A stretch of DNA of 64,000 bases from positions 1,240,001-1,304,000 of the forward strand of contig CM034142.1 of assembly GCA_019914995.1 (NCBI GenBank), given 5' to 3'. Shown here in pieces: positions 37,571-49,900 of this stretch. The stretch comes from Acanthochlamys bracteata (lineage: Eukaryota > Streptophyta > Magnoliopsida > Pandanales > Velloziaceae). The notes under the pieces were generated by a model. That model was not told the DNA's origin. It ran no database searches and worked only from the letters and a program-made list of their open reading frames with translations. The translations under genes were made by a program, and so were the position numbers. Position 1 is the first letter of the stretch, and the number at the start of each line of letters is the position of its first letter.

Positions 37571-39700
37571 CTTATAGGAAAGATTTCATTAATAACTTAA
37601 TAGTCCAACTAATTTAATTTCTTCAAATCGTAGAACAATCTGGAAAGAACTTAAGAAGCCAACGACCTATATTAAATGGTTTTAATTTTAGTGGATGATT
37701 TGCTGAAATTAATTTATTGTAAATTAATTATTGTAATAATAATGTAAATTTAAAAATGTTTTTAATAGTTGAAAGTATTGAAATAGTAACCCAATGCTAC
37801 GTAGATGACGTTTTTACCCTTCACTTGTGCCGCATTCTTCCTACGCCTATCAAAAGTATTATGGGTAATATCGTAATCAACTCTAGTTTTCACATGCTTT
37901 GTTAATTAATTAGTTGTGGGCCTAGAAGGACGTGTGGCCATGAGTTCAAATGCAGCCGTGTCGGGTCGCTGCTGAAACGTGGCACTCAGCAGCTGGATCT
38001 TTTTGTACTCTTTACCTATCTAACGGCGTTAGTTTTCCGTTAGCTGTAGGTTCGGTTTTTTGCTGCAAAAGTTCGATTTCGATGAGCCAGTTTTAACAGC
38101 GGATGGAAGAAACGGTTATAACGGCGTAGACTAGAAAGAGAAATCATTACCACGTGCACGTTAGCGAAACACCTGGTTGGCACGGACCAACCTTGTTATA
38201 TAATTGTTTGAGTGGAGCCAACAACAATAATTTAATATTAGATGTTCGCTTGAGTATAATCTGCGGAAGGGGATTAATTGCACGGTTGAGATTCCGTCAA
38301 AGTTTTAGCAAAGCTGTTTCCAGAAGCTCTGCTTGTGATATCTTTAAACTCAGCTTTCAAATTCTACTAATGTAAATTAAAATTTTTCATCAAAAATTTA
38401 TTTTAAAAGTTTTATTTTAATTTTTAAAATAAAATTTTATTTTTAGTTTATTTTATACAAAATAAATATAAAATTCGCTCTATAATCTAACTCAATTTCA
38501 AACTCAATTTTTTAAACTAACTTGAAAAAAAATAAGTTTAATACTAAGAACATTTTCAAATATTCGTAATTTTTTTTAATCAAATTTTAAGTTCTGAATA
38601 ATTTATATATTTTAATTATACAAAAAATTTAAAATTTTATTTTTACATATGAAATTTAATTCTAACTTTTTTATTTACACACTTCTCAATACAATTATAT
38701 TTTTTAATTTTTAATATATTTTAAAAAAATATTAAAATACAAATACTAAACTCTACAGTTATTTTATTTTTCAAAAAACTTTATTCACTTTTATAAAACT
38801 CAATTATGGATATTTAAAACAAGCTCTAAGTGAACAGGTCTTAGTAAAACTTACTTTTATTTATGAAAATATAAACTTCAATTCATCTCTTATATAAAGA
38901 TATAGAATAAAATTTATTTTTAATATTATTATTTATATAATTATATTTTTAAAATCACTTGGAACTTAAAATTCACACCCTAAATTGTTTTGGTTTTCTG
39001 TATTCAAGTGTGAAATCGTAATAATGAGAATGGTAAGGCTCAAAATTTGTAAACTAATCTTATTACATAAGCAAACAGTTCATGTTCAAATAACATGTAA
39101 AAGGCGTTTTATTAAAATTTAACTCAAAGCAAATTGATAAAAGAACCTTACCTAAATAAAAATGTTCAAAGTTTGTCAAAAGTAAATTATTAAAATAAAT
39201 TATTATTATTAATTATATAATCTGATTTCTAAAATAAATTAAAATAATTTATCAAATTAAATTAAAAAATGAAAATAACACACTTCAGATTTTTCCAACA
39301 GCCCCAATACTATTAGTAAACAACACTATAATATCAGGACCGCGCCGTGTTTTTTTGCGGGAACCACTATGTGCCATAAGAAGGAGACACCTGGTTAGAC
39401 TTTATTCTTAAAAGAATGGGGCTGTTTCGTAAATTAAGGAATTTATTATTTTGGAAACGCCAGAAAGGTACCAAACTTAAAAAGTTTTACAAGATTAACC
39501 AAAAAAAGTTGCTCTTCTGTTCTCTCGACACCTGTCCTTTATTTCTCTTTCTTCATTTCTTTGTTCTTGCTTTCTTTCATTCTCTCTCTCCTTTTCTCTT
39601 CAATCAAAAACAAACGAAAGAGAAACAAAACAGTTCTCTTTCTTTTGTTCTTTTTTTTCTCTTCTGTTTCATTTCATTTCATTTAATCTAGTGATTAATT
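37571..39700. other. Intergenic sequence, probable distal promoter of the PP2C gene
   Basis: No coding region is supported. 37850-38370 is less AT-rich and carries ABRE-like motifs. 38376-39300 is AT-rich and repeat-like, with a core similar to other repeats in the window. 39500-39700 is strongly CT-rich (ctctctctccttttctcttc) on the plus strand and probably begins the PP2C leader. Confidence 0.45.
37976..38156 (+). promoter_or_regulatory. Cluster of ABRE/G-box-like motifs
   Basis: AACGTGGC at 37976-37983 fits the ABRE consensus ACGTGKC, and a palindromic CACGTG G-box lies at 38151-38156. A further GACGTGTGGC is at 37929-37938. They lie 2.2-2.4 kb upstream of the PP2C start. Clade A PP2C genes are known to be ABA-induced through ABREs, so a link is plausible but unproven at this distance. 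Confidence 0.35.
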
Positions 39701-39776
39701 GTTGTTCATGTCCGATATTTTTCCATAATTATTGATTGATTTTGGTGATAATTTATATTAGCTGCAGTTGTAGTAC

Positions 39777-39827
39777 ATGAACAGCAGCAGCGGTGGTGCA
39801 TTTGATTGCGGCTGCAAGGAGATTTGA
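39777..39827 (+). promoter_or_regulatory. Short upstream ORF in the PP2C leader
   Basis: The ATG at 39777 opens a 16-codon frame (MNSSSGGAFDCGCKEI) ending TGA. It lies downstream of the CT-rich stretch, so it may be within the transcript or within a leader intron. A still shorter one starts at 39708. Confidence 0.3.
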
Positions 39828-40113
39828 TGCTTTGAAGATTTGAAAGGTTCGTGTTAGTTGCTTCAGATCCACGGAAAAACTTTTTGCAGCAATCAAAAAA
39901 GAAAGATTTGGTTCAATCTCTTTCCTGTGATTCGAACTCGATCGATCTAACTAGTTTGTTGTGAGAAGTTGATTCCTTCTTTATAATGTTTGTCATTTTC
40001 TTTTTTTTCTTTTGAGTTTTTTGTTGGATTAAGAAGTAGATAAGGAGATTAAATTTTACACTAAATCGAGACAGATCTGGTGGAGGTTGTCGTAATCGAT
40101 CGTTGAGCAACAG

Positions 40114-40215
40114 ATGGGGTTGCTGCTATACGTAGTAGAACCCGTGAACTGGGGAAGTAGAGTTTTCCAGACGCTTGGTGAGTTGTTCGAGTTATCTTGT
40201 TGTTCTTCGCCATGA
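40114..40215 (+). promoter_or_regulatory. Upstream ORF of 33 residues before the PP2C start
   Basis: This complete small ORF begins MGLLLYVVEPVNWGSRVFQT, ends SCCSSP and stops 154 bases before the main ATG. Its composition looks like a real peptide (hydrophobic start, few repeats), unlike the surrounding leader. It may repress translation of the phosphatase. A gtgagt sequence inside it could be a splice donor, so its presence in the mature mRNA is not certain. Confidence 0.45.
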
Positions 40216-40369
40216 CACCAACAACTACAGCAACCACAATTTCTCAATTCATTTTCGCGGAAAGTCGTGGCAGAAGAATCGATTTCCGGAGAAGAATCAG
40301 CAGTAGTTGTAATAGTATTGGTAGTAGAATTGATAGAGTAATCTGGAACAGGAGGAGGAATTGGTGGTG

Positions 40370-43300
40370 ATGGAGGAGCTGGCTCCGGCCGTTGCTTTAC
40401 CGCCGCCGTTCAGAGTTGAGTTAACACGTTTTAAACTAATCAGTGATACCGCCGCCTTACTTGCTCCTGCCACCGAACTCGATCAGTCGCAGCAGTTGCA
40501 GCTTGTCGATAAAATGGATGGAGACGATATTCGCGATCTCGAAATACGAACTACTGTTGTTCCTGCTGCCGAGGAAGATGTCGACTCTAGTGGCCGTGGT
40601 TCTGTGCCTGATCAATCTGTAGGTAGCCCGTGTTCTGTTGTCAGTGATACAAGCAGCATCACGAGCGCTGAAGATTTTGCTGGTTATGATACTGGAGGCA
40701 CTGTTGTTAACTCTGTGGATTTGCTTAAGACTCTAAGTGGTGTTGTTGATATTGTCCCTGGCCCTGGATTGACAGATTTGGCTGCGGGTGTTCCTGCCGA
40801 TGATTTAGTTGTTGGGTTGCCGTCTGCTGTGGACGTTGCTGTTAGTGCAAGCCAGGAGAGCGGGAGTTCAAGGAGTGTGTTCTTGGTTGATTATGTGCCA
40901 CGATGGGGTTCAACCTCGATCTGCGGGCGTAGGCCAGAGATGGAGGATGCGGTTGTTGCTGTGCCTCGGTTTTTTGATATTCCTCTTCGGATGCTTACCG
41001 GAGAGCATGCCATTGATGGAATCAACCCAGATGCCATTTCCTTGCCTGCCCATTTTTTTGGAGTCTATGATGGCCATGGTGGTGCTCAGGTATTCTACAG
41101 ATAGTTATCCCTTACAGTAGTCGTTGGATTTAATCATGGTTTCTGAAATGAAAAGTTCAATATTGTCATTGTTTTTCTTTTCCGGATTGCAGGTTGCTAA
41201 TTATTGCAGGGAGAGAGTTCATCTCGCTTTGGTTGAAGAGTTAAGGATGGTAACAGATGGTTTGGGAAGCATAGCATTTGATGAGTGGCAGAAGCAGTGG
41301 GAAAAGGCTTTCACTGGTTGCTTTCTTAGGGTAGATGATGAAGTGGGAGGGAAGGCAAGTGCAGGTGGCACTGGGAATACAGATGTGGGAACCAGTTCTC
41401 AGGTCAAATTGGAGCCTATTGCACCAGAGACTGTTGGATCCACCGCCGTGGTTGCTGTTATTTGCTCATCCCACATTATTGTCGCCAACTGTGGGGATTC
41501 GAGAGCTGTACTTTGTCGTGGCAAACAGTCTATGCCTCTTTCTGTTGATCACAAAGTATTTTATTGTATCTTGATGTCAATTTTAGTCTATATGGAGTGA
41601 CGGCTTACAAAAGTATATCTTTTGCTTTTGACTCAGCCAAATCGGGAGGATGAATATGCTAGGATAGAAGCAGCAGGAGGCAAAGTCATACAATGGAATG
41701 GCTACCGTGTGTTTGGTGTTCTTGCCATGTCGAGATCTATAGGTATGTATGTTTAGATTGCTCTATGATGTATTTTCCAACCAGCTAATAAATTTTGGTG
41801 CAAACCTAAAAAATCTGGTGAGAGAGGGGTTTATTCTTAACAGATTTAGGACATGCACAGCTAGTCTCCTTTTTGGGCATTTATTTTCATGAGATGAGAT
41901 GTGCAAACTTCTAGATATATTATGGTGGGTACTTTTGTTAGCGTAGGAGCTCTGAAAGGTCTCTTTGTAAAGTACATCTTTTATCTTTTGACATTGTCCT
42001 TCGATTTGATAGCTTGCATTCACATTCTGTAATAACTGTATGTATATGGTGCGAATATGTTGGAGTACCCGTTCAGTATCGTAACTTGTAGTTGAAGAAG
42101 CAACTGTATCCTTTCATACATAGGCTTTTATGCTTTAGGTGTTTGTTTCTGTTGGCAACATATGTCTTGCATTGAGGAAGATCTGGTTGCTCGATTGAAT
42201 GAAGTTAAAGAAAATGAAGAGATTTTCGATAAGTTACTAGGATGAATCGGTATCTAACTTTTATGTAGTGAAGTGAGATGCCTTTGTGTTTGATATGGAA
42301 GTGTTTGATCAATGAAGATTTGGGCATTTAAAGAAAATATAGAGATAGTGTTCTACTTGGTAGTTCAGTTCATTTTAAGAAAATTTTGAGTAATGCTACT
42401 CTTTTTTGTTTCTCTTTATGTATAGTCCTTGCGTCTTCAAAGCCGCTCTCTTCACTTGAGTTTCATCTGCTCCTTCCTCTCTCTTAAATGAACTTAACTT
42501 GCTTCTTCCAAAAATTTCTGTACTCCATTGCGTTCTTCCTAAATTTTCATTAAGTTCCATGCTTCATTTGAAAAGAAAGGAGCAGTAGAGCAAATTTGAA
42601 TATCTTGTGACTTCTCTAATCTATTGCATTCTTTTTCAGTAAACCAATATCTCTTGATTGAAACATCTCCTGTGACACTAATTCAGATGAATCTGATTGA
42701 CTGATAGATGTAAAATTGGGAGTCATGTTGTATGATTGTTGATATGTGACCCAAAAATAGTATTGAGCTGTTTCCATCGGTTTCATCTTTCATTGCGGTT
42801 CTGTAGTTGTTGGTTTTGTCAAAGTTGAACTCCGTTTTACTTTTGTGGCAACAATGCAGTTGACATTTTGTTCTATTTGCTGAACTGCATTAAGTTCAGA
42901 CATCTAAAGTCTGTTTGTCCAGGTTTTCTTAGTTACAAATATGATTATCTACCTGCGATAGCTCTTCATACTACTTTTCGTAATATACTTTAGCTTGTTC
43001 ACATATAAAATGGGTACTCAAATAACATAAAAACGTGTTGCTCTTGGATGTCTTAAGCAAAAGTTAGCGTGCATTCATTTTTCCTTACTGTTTCTGGTTG
43101 GTTCAGTTTACCTTTTGATTTGCGGAGATTATTTCAATTATGGAATATTAGCCCATTCTTGTGAATCATCTCTGTGCATCAGTTATTTATGCCGAGACAT
43201 CTTACAGTATTCCTCGACTTTGGTATTGCATTTTTAGTTGAATGGTCAAAGCATCAAGTTCAGTACAAGTGAACAACTAGCTCATACATTCAAGTGACTT

Positions 43301-44134
43301 TATATCTTCTTAATCTGCATTTACAATAAACTTTGTGGGTTTTATGTCGCTAAATCAATATTTACAAAACCTAGGAAACTGGATATGATACATTTTCTAC
43401 CACACGATTTCGGTTATGGGTTTATAATATGTTTGACGTTTGAGCACTATATTGGGTAACATGACCGTTTAAGTGTTTTGTGTACTTGGAATAGCAACAA
43501 TAAAACTCCAAATTTCTGCATTCATATCATTGCTAGTTATGCACATGTGGGCTTCTTAAAAGAGCAGACAATCATCTATCATTTCCCATTGGCAAACCCA
43601 GTATGCACCATGAGTTGCATCAGAACTTCTTAAATGCTTTCAAAATCCCACAGTTTATAGTTATTGTCATTTGTCTTAATTGAGATTGGTCAAATGGTAA
43701 ATTACTTCTTTGGAGAAACACAGAGTCTCCTATTTCTTACTTTTGTGTTCTGCTTCCCTTTGGCTTCTCGATGAGCTTGCTATTCTGGTCTTCTTGCAGG
43801 TGACAGATACCTGAAACCCTGGATAATTCCAAACCCAGAAGTCACCATAATCCCAAGGGTGAAGGAAGATGAGTGCCTCATCTTAGCCAGTGATGGCCTT
43901 TGGGATGTAATGTCTAATGAAGAGGTATGCGATGCAGCTCGCAGACGGATCCTTGTCTGGCATAAAAAGAATGGTGTGACATCTTCTGCAACAAGGGGTG
44001 ATGAAGCGGATCCAGCAGCGCAAGCAGCTGCAGATTACCTTTCAAAGCTTGCTATTCAAAAGGGTAGCAAGGATAACATCTCTACAATTGTTGTGGACTT
44101 GAAAACTCAAAGGAAATTTAAGAACAAGGCTTGA
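40370..44134 (+). CDS. HAB1: Clade A protein phosphatase 2C, HAB1 type
   Basis: This is a Mg/Mn-dependent Ser/Thr phosphatase. Clade A members dephosphorylate SnRK2 kinases and are inhibited by ABA-bound PYR/PYL receptors, so they repress ABA responses in cytosol and nucleus. There are four exons, 40370-41089, 41193-41555, 41637-41742 and 43800-44134, giving 507 residues. The N-terminal 175 residues or so are low-complexity, as in HAB1/HAB2, with the usual MEELAPAVA start. Catalytic-domain marks are PEMEDA (Glu192-Asp193), VYDGHGG (Asp234), [28 protein letters not shown] (Asp428) and GSKDNIS (Asp488). Trp381 in [13 protein letters not shown] matches the tryptophan that senses the ABA receptor. 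The start chosen is the first ATG in frame; an in-frame TTG lies just before it. Intron 3 is about 2.06 kb, far longer than the others. Confidence 0.95.
41743..43799 (+). other. Large third intron of the PP2C gene
   Basis: The 2.06-kb intron separates the Trp-lock exon from the last exon. No coding sequence, tRNA or clear transposon is visible in it. Its base composition is moderate and T-rich, unlike the AT-rich repeat DNA elsewhere. Confidence 0.6.
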
Positions 44135-45584
44135 CATGCGATGAGTTGCAAGACTTAGGGTGTCGGCAGAAATGGAGTACAGCATGCAACTTAAATGTAG
44201 TCTGTTTTGTTACCGCCTTTAGTATATATAACTTGGCCCAGTTGTTTTTCCATTTGGGCATCAAAGGCTGTTTGGGGATGCACATGCTGCCTGTATATCT
44301 GACTGGAGGAGTCCTAATGCCGGAGGTCGTACTCATCGTGATTTGTTTCTTCCTTCACCTGGGTCACCGTAGGCATTGTAAAGTTTTTAGTTTAAAAGAA
44401 GTTCGTAGGTGTTGTAGTGGTCATAAGGTTCCTATAATTTATCCATTCCTCACAAATTACTACAAGCTGGAATGTACTCGCCTGATGCTCCGAGGTTTTT
44501 GTGATGGCTCTGTGAGGTTTTTCTTACGACCATGTTTCCTTCTTGTCCCTCGATGTCTTTGTATCGTTATTTAACGATACAATACATTGAATTAGTGTGT
44601 TTACTTGAGAAATGTCTATCTCGTTTTACTCAAATTTTGCAACTGTTTATGTTGATATAACAAAAAAGTTAAGCATGTTGTTTGCATATTTACAGCTCAC
44701 TTTTTTAGAAAAAAAATTATTCTGAGTTTTTTAGTTTATATAGAACATAAAAAATTATCTTAATATCTTGGTAAAAGGTTATTTATAAATTTTTTTAGTA
44801 ATTTATTTTTTGTTAAAAGAACACATCAAATGAATATGTCAAGCATTGCCAGATTTGTATCATCAATCATGTTTATTTGAATATATTCATATATCGGTAA
44901 AACCGATTTACTTAGAGCTTGTTTACTAATTCATCAAATTTATTTTGTAAAACTTATTTTTAATATAAAATAAATAAGTAATTAAAATATTTTTATTAAA
45001 AAAATTTATATGTATTGTTAATATTAAATAAATATAAAAAATATTTTTATTAAATATTTTTAATTTTATTTTTTACATTCACTTTTTAAAAAATTAGTCT
45101 ATTTTGAGTTATACATGCCCTTAAATTAACATACAGCATTCTTCCAAATTCAAATAAAAGAAACTGTAGATTACGTAGGATAGCTGTAAGTGAACATTTT
45201 TAATAAAGTGAGTTAGTAAACAAAAATTATAAATAAATATATGAGAGTATTAGAAGTTAAATTTATAATAAAAAAGTTACTTTCGGAAGTAAACTACCCG
45301 TAGATCAAAAGAAACGCCATCGTTAGTGTCTGTAGCAAACTTTGTTCGTTAGCTTATGCATTGAGTGATTTGTAACGTAAACCACTATAAAGAACTGAAA
45401 TTAAAAATTTGCGAATTTCATTTATGTAAATCAATTTTCAGCACAGAAGAAATTTCTCTACAAATTCACAAAGATATAGAACCATAGATTAAAAAAACAA
45501 AAAAAAGAAAAGGTTTGTAGCTGCTAAGAAATACTTCAAGTCTCAACTGTAAGGATTCCTATGTTCTACCAAACCATAATTTAG
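44135..45584. other. PP2C 3' UTR and intergenic sequence
   Basis: 44135-44600 is GC-moderate and most likely the 3' UTR of the PP2C gene. The open frame at 44131-44574 within it has no domain and overlaps the PP2C stop. 44650-45300 is AT-rich with no gene. 45300-45580 probably holds the promoter of the RING gene. Confidence 0.5.
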
Positions 45585-45747
45585 ATGCTTGTTGATGCAA
45601 AATTGTTTACGAAAACCTTTCCCACTTTCCTTTCTCCTTCTCCTCCAATTCCATGGAGTCAACACCAGCGCTCCACCTTCTTCAAGTCAACACCTTCTCT
45701 TCTTCTTCTTCCCCAAAACCTAACCCTAATTTCTAAATCAAATCACC

Positions 45748-46836
45748 ATGGTTCCCGAATTGGAGAAAACCACCTTCCATATTCCATCCCCATCTTTCCC
45801 TGCTGAACCTGTTTCCATTCCAATCGAACTCCGCCTTCCTCCTTCTTCAGTCCCCAATCACCCCCCACGTCTCCGTTCTATCCTTCTTTTTTCATCTCTC
45901 ACTCTTTTCTCTTTCTTCTTCTTCCTCTTCTTCTTCATCATTCTCCGCCGCCGCCGCCGGAATCGTCGAAACACTGTTGCTGTCATCAATGGTGGGGCTA
46001 ATGATGGTGAACAACAAAACGACGAGCAGGAGCCGATTCATCATGTTTGGTTGATTAGAACAGTAGGGCTTGATGAGTCAGTGATCGAATCGATACCGGT
46101 GTTTGTGTACTTGAAAGGGGATGGAGTTATTAGTGATCAGACCGATTGTGCGGTTTGTTTAGGAGAGTTTAGAGATGGGGAACGGTTGAGGTTGCTGCCG
46201 AAGTGCGGTCACGCGTTCCATTTGCCTTGTGTTGATACTTGGTTGAGATCTAGAGTTAATTGCCCGCTTTGTCGTGCTCCGGTTTTAGCTCCTCAGGTAA
46301 AGAATGATACTGTTGATAGTTCTGGAAGTAGTAGTAGTAGTAGTAGTGGTGGTGGTTCTGTTGATTCTGGTAATGGGATTGATGGAAATTTGAGTCCTTT
46401 GGTGAACTCGGAGATTGCCTGGGTTGTAACACGACATGCGGAGAGACAAAGCCAGGATATTGATGCGGGATATGATACAGGTGCAGATGGTGGTGTGCAG
46501 ATTGTGATTGATCCCTCAAGCTCTGGGTTGTCGTCACCACAGAGCGATTTGGGAGAACTTGGGGGGTTTCAGCCAGTTCGAAGGTCAGTTTCAATGGACT
46601 CTTTCCCTCTTGGTGTTCTTGTAATTGGACATGAATCTGTTGAGGGCGAAGAAGATCACTCGAAGCAATTGGCGCTCACAGCTGGAACTGTCGATACTAA
46701 TAATGATAGAGGGAAGCAGGGGAATGCTTCCAAGGAGGCAATTGTGCTTAAGAGGGTGATGGAGAATGGAATTAAGAGATCACTTTCAAGTGGTGGATAT
46801 TGGTTTCTACCTCCAAGACAGGGAAGGGGGCTTTGA
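45748..46836 (+). CDS. ATL-family RING-H2 E3 ubiquitin ligase
   Basis: This is a membrane-anchored E3 ligase expected to pass ubiquitin from an E2 to unknown targets. It is a single exon of 362 residues, and most ATL genes lack introns. Residues 44-66 are a very hydrophobic Phe/Leu-rich membrane segment, followed by a basic RRRRRNRR stop-transfer patch. The ATL-typical GLD motif lies at 107-109. The RING-H2 ligands are Cys134, Cys137, Cys153, His155, His158, Cys161, Cys172 and Cys175, with spacing C-x2-C-x15-C-x-H-x2-H-x2-C-x10-C-x2-C and the conserved Trp165 before the last pair. A Ser/Gly-rich run follows (about 191-206). The C-terminal third is variable and ends with a basic [14 protein letters not shown] patch. 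An upstream ATG at 45585 overlaps the main start out of frame. Confidence 0.93.
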   Translation: MVPELEKTTFHIPSPSFPAEPVSIPIELRLPPSSVPNHPPRLRSILLFSSLTLFSFFFFLFFFIILRRRRRNRRNTVAVINGGANDGEQQNDEQEPIHHVWLIRTVGLDESVIESIPVFVYLKGDGVISDQTDCAVCLGEFRDGERLRLLPKCGHAFHLPCVDTWLRSRVNCPLCRAPVLAPQVKNDTVDSSGSSSSSSSGGGSVDSGNGIDGNLSPLVNSEIAWVVTRHAERQSQDIDAGYDTGADGGVQIVIDPSSSGLSSPQSDLGELGGFQPVRRSVSMDSFPLGVLVIGHESVEGEEDHSKQLALTAGTVDTNNDRGKQGNASKEAIVLKRVMENGIKRSLSSGGYWFLPPRQGRGL

Positions 46837-46990
46837 AAATCAATTCTTCCTATGTAAAAAATAGTGAGAAGGGTGAATGAGCTGATAATATTATTGATAG
46901 AGGGAGGAGGGTGCTGACAGAGAGCTCATTGTTGTGAAGAGGGTGACAGAGATTGCAAAGAAGAGGTTACTTTCTAGTGTAGGATATCAG
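46675..46990 (+). repeat. Small tandem duplication across the end of the RING gene
   Basis: The last 125 bases or so of the coding region (from about 46690) recur in degenerate form at about 46880-46990, offset near 187. Matching words include gatagaggga, aagagggtga, aagag(a/g) and ctttc(a/t)agtg(t/g). The second copy encodes IVVKRVTEIAKKRLLSS beside [17 protein letters not shown] of the gene, but lies after the stop in the 3' UTR. Confidence 0.65.
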
Positions 46991-49900
46991 TTACGCTCAC
47001 GTCTGGGAAATCAGGTCAAAGATCGGTTCTTCTGCTGTGAAAATGATGAGAAGAGCAGTTTCCTACCGCTGGGTTTCAGGATTAAGTTTGGAGACTGCCA
47101 CTGGCAAGTCGGCGGCTGCGTACCATTTTGTCAATACAAGTCTGTATAGGTAGACAGGGAAGGTAAAATATCTTTCCCATATACAGAAGTATACGGTTTT
47201 GGCCAAATGAAAATTTAAGGTCAAAATGTGAGGATGATATATTTGTATTCTGAATTCTGTTCAACTATAACAGCTATGTAAGTAGGAGTTTTTGTTGGAA
47301 TATTGCAATAAGATCGTCTTGCATTCTAGAGAGCATAGTTGTCATCTTGCGTTATAACAGGTTTAAGAGCTATGTAAGTACGGCATTTGATAAATGAAAG
47401 CATAAATTGCAAAGTGATTATCTTGCAATGTAGTGAGCATTGTTGTTAACATGTTTATAAACTGATCATGTAAGTTTTTGTTTCAAATTGCCTTATGAGA
47501 GTTAGGAAACTGGATGCTTTAGTTGAAGTTTAACCATTAGATAGCTTGTTCTACAATTGACGCACAAGCTAAAACTCACAAAACAATCACAACGTCAACA
47601 ACTTTTAAAGTCCGAAAGAGAAGAACTTCATCTAGTTATTGTCTTCCTCTCATATGCTTCTGTTGAAATCTCAATTGCCTCTTGTCAGAAAAGGCAGATT
47701 CACTTGATGTTTTTGACAAAGTTGCCCATGTTTTATATTCTTTTGGATTTGTATAATGATTAGGAAGCTTGGCTTGAAATAGACTCTGAAGTAGAAAAAG
47801 ATTGAAGGACAAGTGTCGATATAGATGTCTATTTATTGATAGCAACTTTCAGGTGAAATTAAATCTGTGTGTGTCACAATGATTACATGTTTTTCTTTGT
47901 GCACTTTTCAATAAAATATGTTTTTTGTTCCTTAAATCATTTTTCCATGAACAGGCAACTGTATTATCTTATAGAAGATAAAAGATTTTATTGATAAGGC
48001 ATTTTCCTTGTCGATCTTAATTCGTGTAGTCCCTAACTGGCATATTTTCTTATAAATGCTTCTCGTATATACAAATTAATCAGTGCTTGCGTCTGTGGAT
48101 TGACATATTGCTTAAAGTGTTTTGCAGTTTCAACTCAAACTTGATGCCTCAACAAAAACTTTCTTTTTTTTTACATGCTCTACCTTTTTTTCTCAATATA
48201 TACTATATATTATGGTTGACCATTTATTATTAGTCAAACATAAGGTCTCTTGGCATTATAAATCAGTCAAAGACTTAAGATGTTGTCCAGGGTAAAACTG
48301 CAGGGAACGACTAGTTATATGATGAATTAAGAAATGAGTAATACCTGCAGCCCTGTCGTGAGGTTAATTTTCTTTATCATTCCAGTCAATTGTTTTCTAA
48401 ATATCATCTGCAATTTCTGTTTGTTATGTTTCTTCAGCTGTGTGTTGCATTTGACCCAAACACTGACACGAGTCCCATCATGTATAGTGTGTAAAAGTAC
48501 ATTGCATAGTTATTATTGTATTTGTTGTAATACTACAGTACACATCTTGTTAAATCCTTGACAAGCACTATAACTTATGATGTATTCATTTAGTTTTAAA
48601 ATTTAAGATGGCAATCAAACACTGCCATCTTCTTGCAATCATTTATAGACATTTGTAGTGCAGCTTTACACACACAATAAGGTGATTTGTTCTAGTGTTG
48701 TGAATATCCTGATCAGTTGGGTCATTGATCTTTATCAATTTGGCAATGCTGCTTAGGTAATTTTAGTTTCTTTGAATTAGTGAAGTCTGAACCTAAAGTT
48801 AAATGCTATTTTTTCTGAGTATAGCTTAGGAGTTTATTGCTCGCTTTAGTAAATCATTGCCCATTGAATTGCATTTCATTAAGCAAGTACTTTGTTTTCT
48901 TAAAAGAATTGATGGTTTTTTTTTTGAAGAATTGGATTCTTTATGTTTATTGTAAAAAAGGTGCAGAGATGAGAGCAGAGATTTATCCTCCTTCTGAAAC
49001 TCGATCAGATGAAGCTTGATAATTTAAAACAGGTTTGACTTGATGTAGGAGTTCAATGATGAAAAGTAGAGGTTTTAATTGAATGTGTTCTCTTCTCGTG
49101 TATATATGTTTTCATTTTTTTCTGGATGCCTTTTTTGTATCAAGTAGATTGGCGGATTAATTTAGATTGTTCGAGTTGATTATTGCCATAATTTTTATTG
49201 TATAATTCTGTAAATGTCATCTGACTCCTGGAAATTTGAGTTTGCAGTTCATAGATCCTAGTGTTTCAGTTTCTCTCCTTTTTGTTATCTCTTTTTTATG
49301 CAATATGTCATATGTAATCCCTACATTTCTTCGATAAAAGTTCGTTGAAGCAATGGGTGTTTATGATGTTTCCTTTTTTCCTTTTTCATTTTCAATGAAT
49401 AGGTGATGAGTGGGCTTTTGATGGACTTGAGCAGGTTCTAGTTTTTTTTATTTGCAACCTTAGCTGTGTCAATTTCTGTTCTTGTAAATATTCTGATGTT
49501 AGCTGGTTATACAAAAGTACTATTCTCTTTATACGTAAAAGCATCTTTGAGTTGCTGGTAGCCCTTGGAACTAAATTTGTATCAACTAGGTGCTCTTGAA
49601 TCAATGCGAGTACATTTTAAGACAGAAATCTGAATAGAGAACAATAGGTCACCTGGTATGAGGTAATATCTGCATATAGCCACTGGGAAGTTGTGTTTTT
49701 GAGTCGTCTGCTCAGCTTAAGTTGTTTTTGAGTCTTCTGCTCCGCCTATGTAAAGTAGGGATCCCCAGCTTGCAGTTGCATGGGAGCTTGAAAATTTTCT
49801 GGTCTTTTATCAATGGGTTTTCTTGCTCTTGCTGGGAGTGTTTAATTTCTTTGGTCCAGTATTTCTTTGGTACTTTTAACTGTATGGTGCAGTCCATCCT

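Noticed and set aside
38154-38375. Open frame of 73 codons in the GC-richer stretch upstream of the PP2C gene
   Set aside because: It matches no family I recognise and overlaps the G-box region; more likely promoter sequence.
46256-46594. Minus-strand open frame rich in Tyr, His and Gln
   Set aside because: It is a shadow of the Ser-rich part of the RING-H2 gene.
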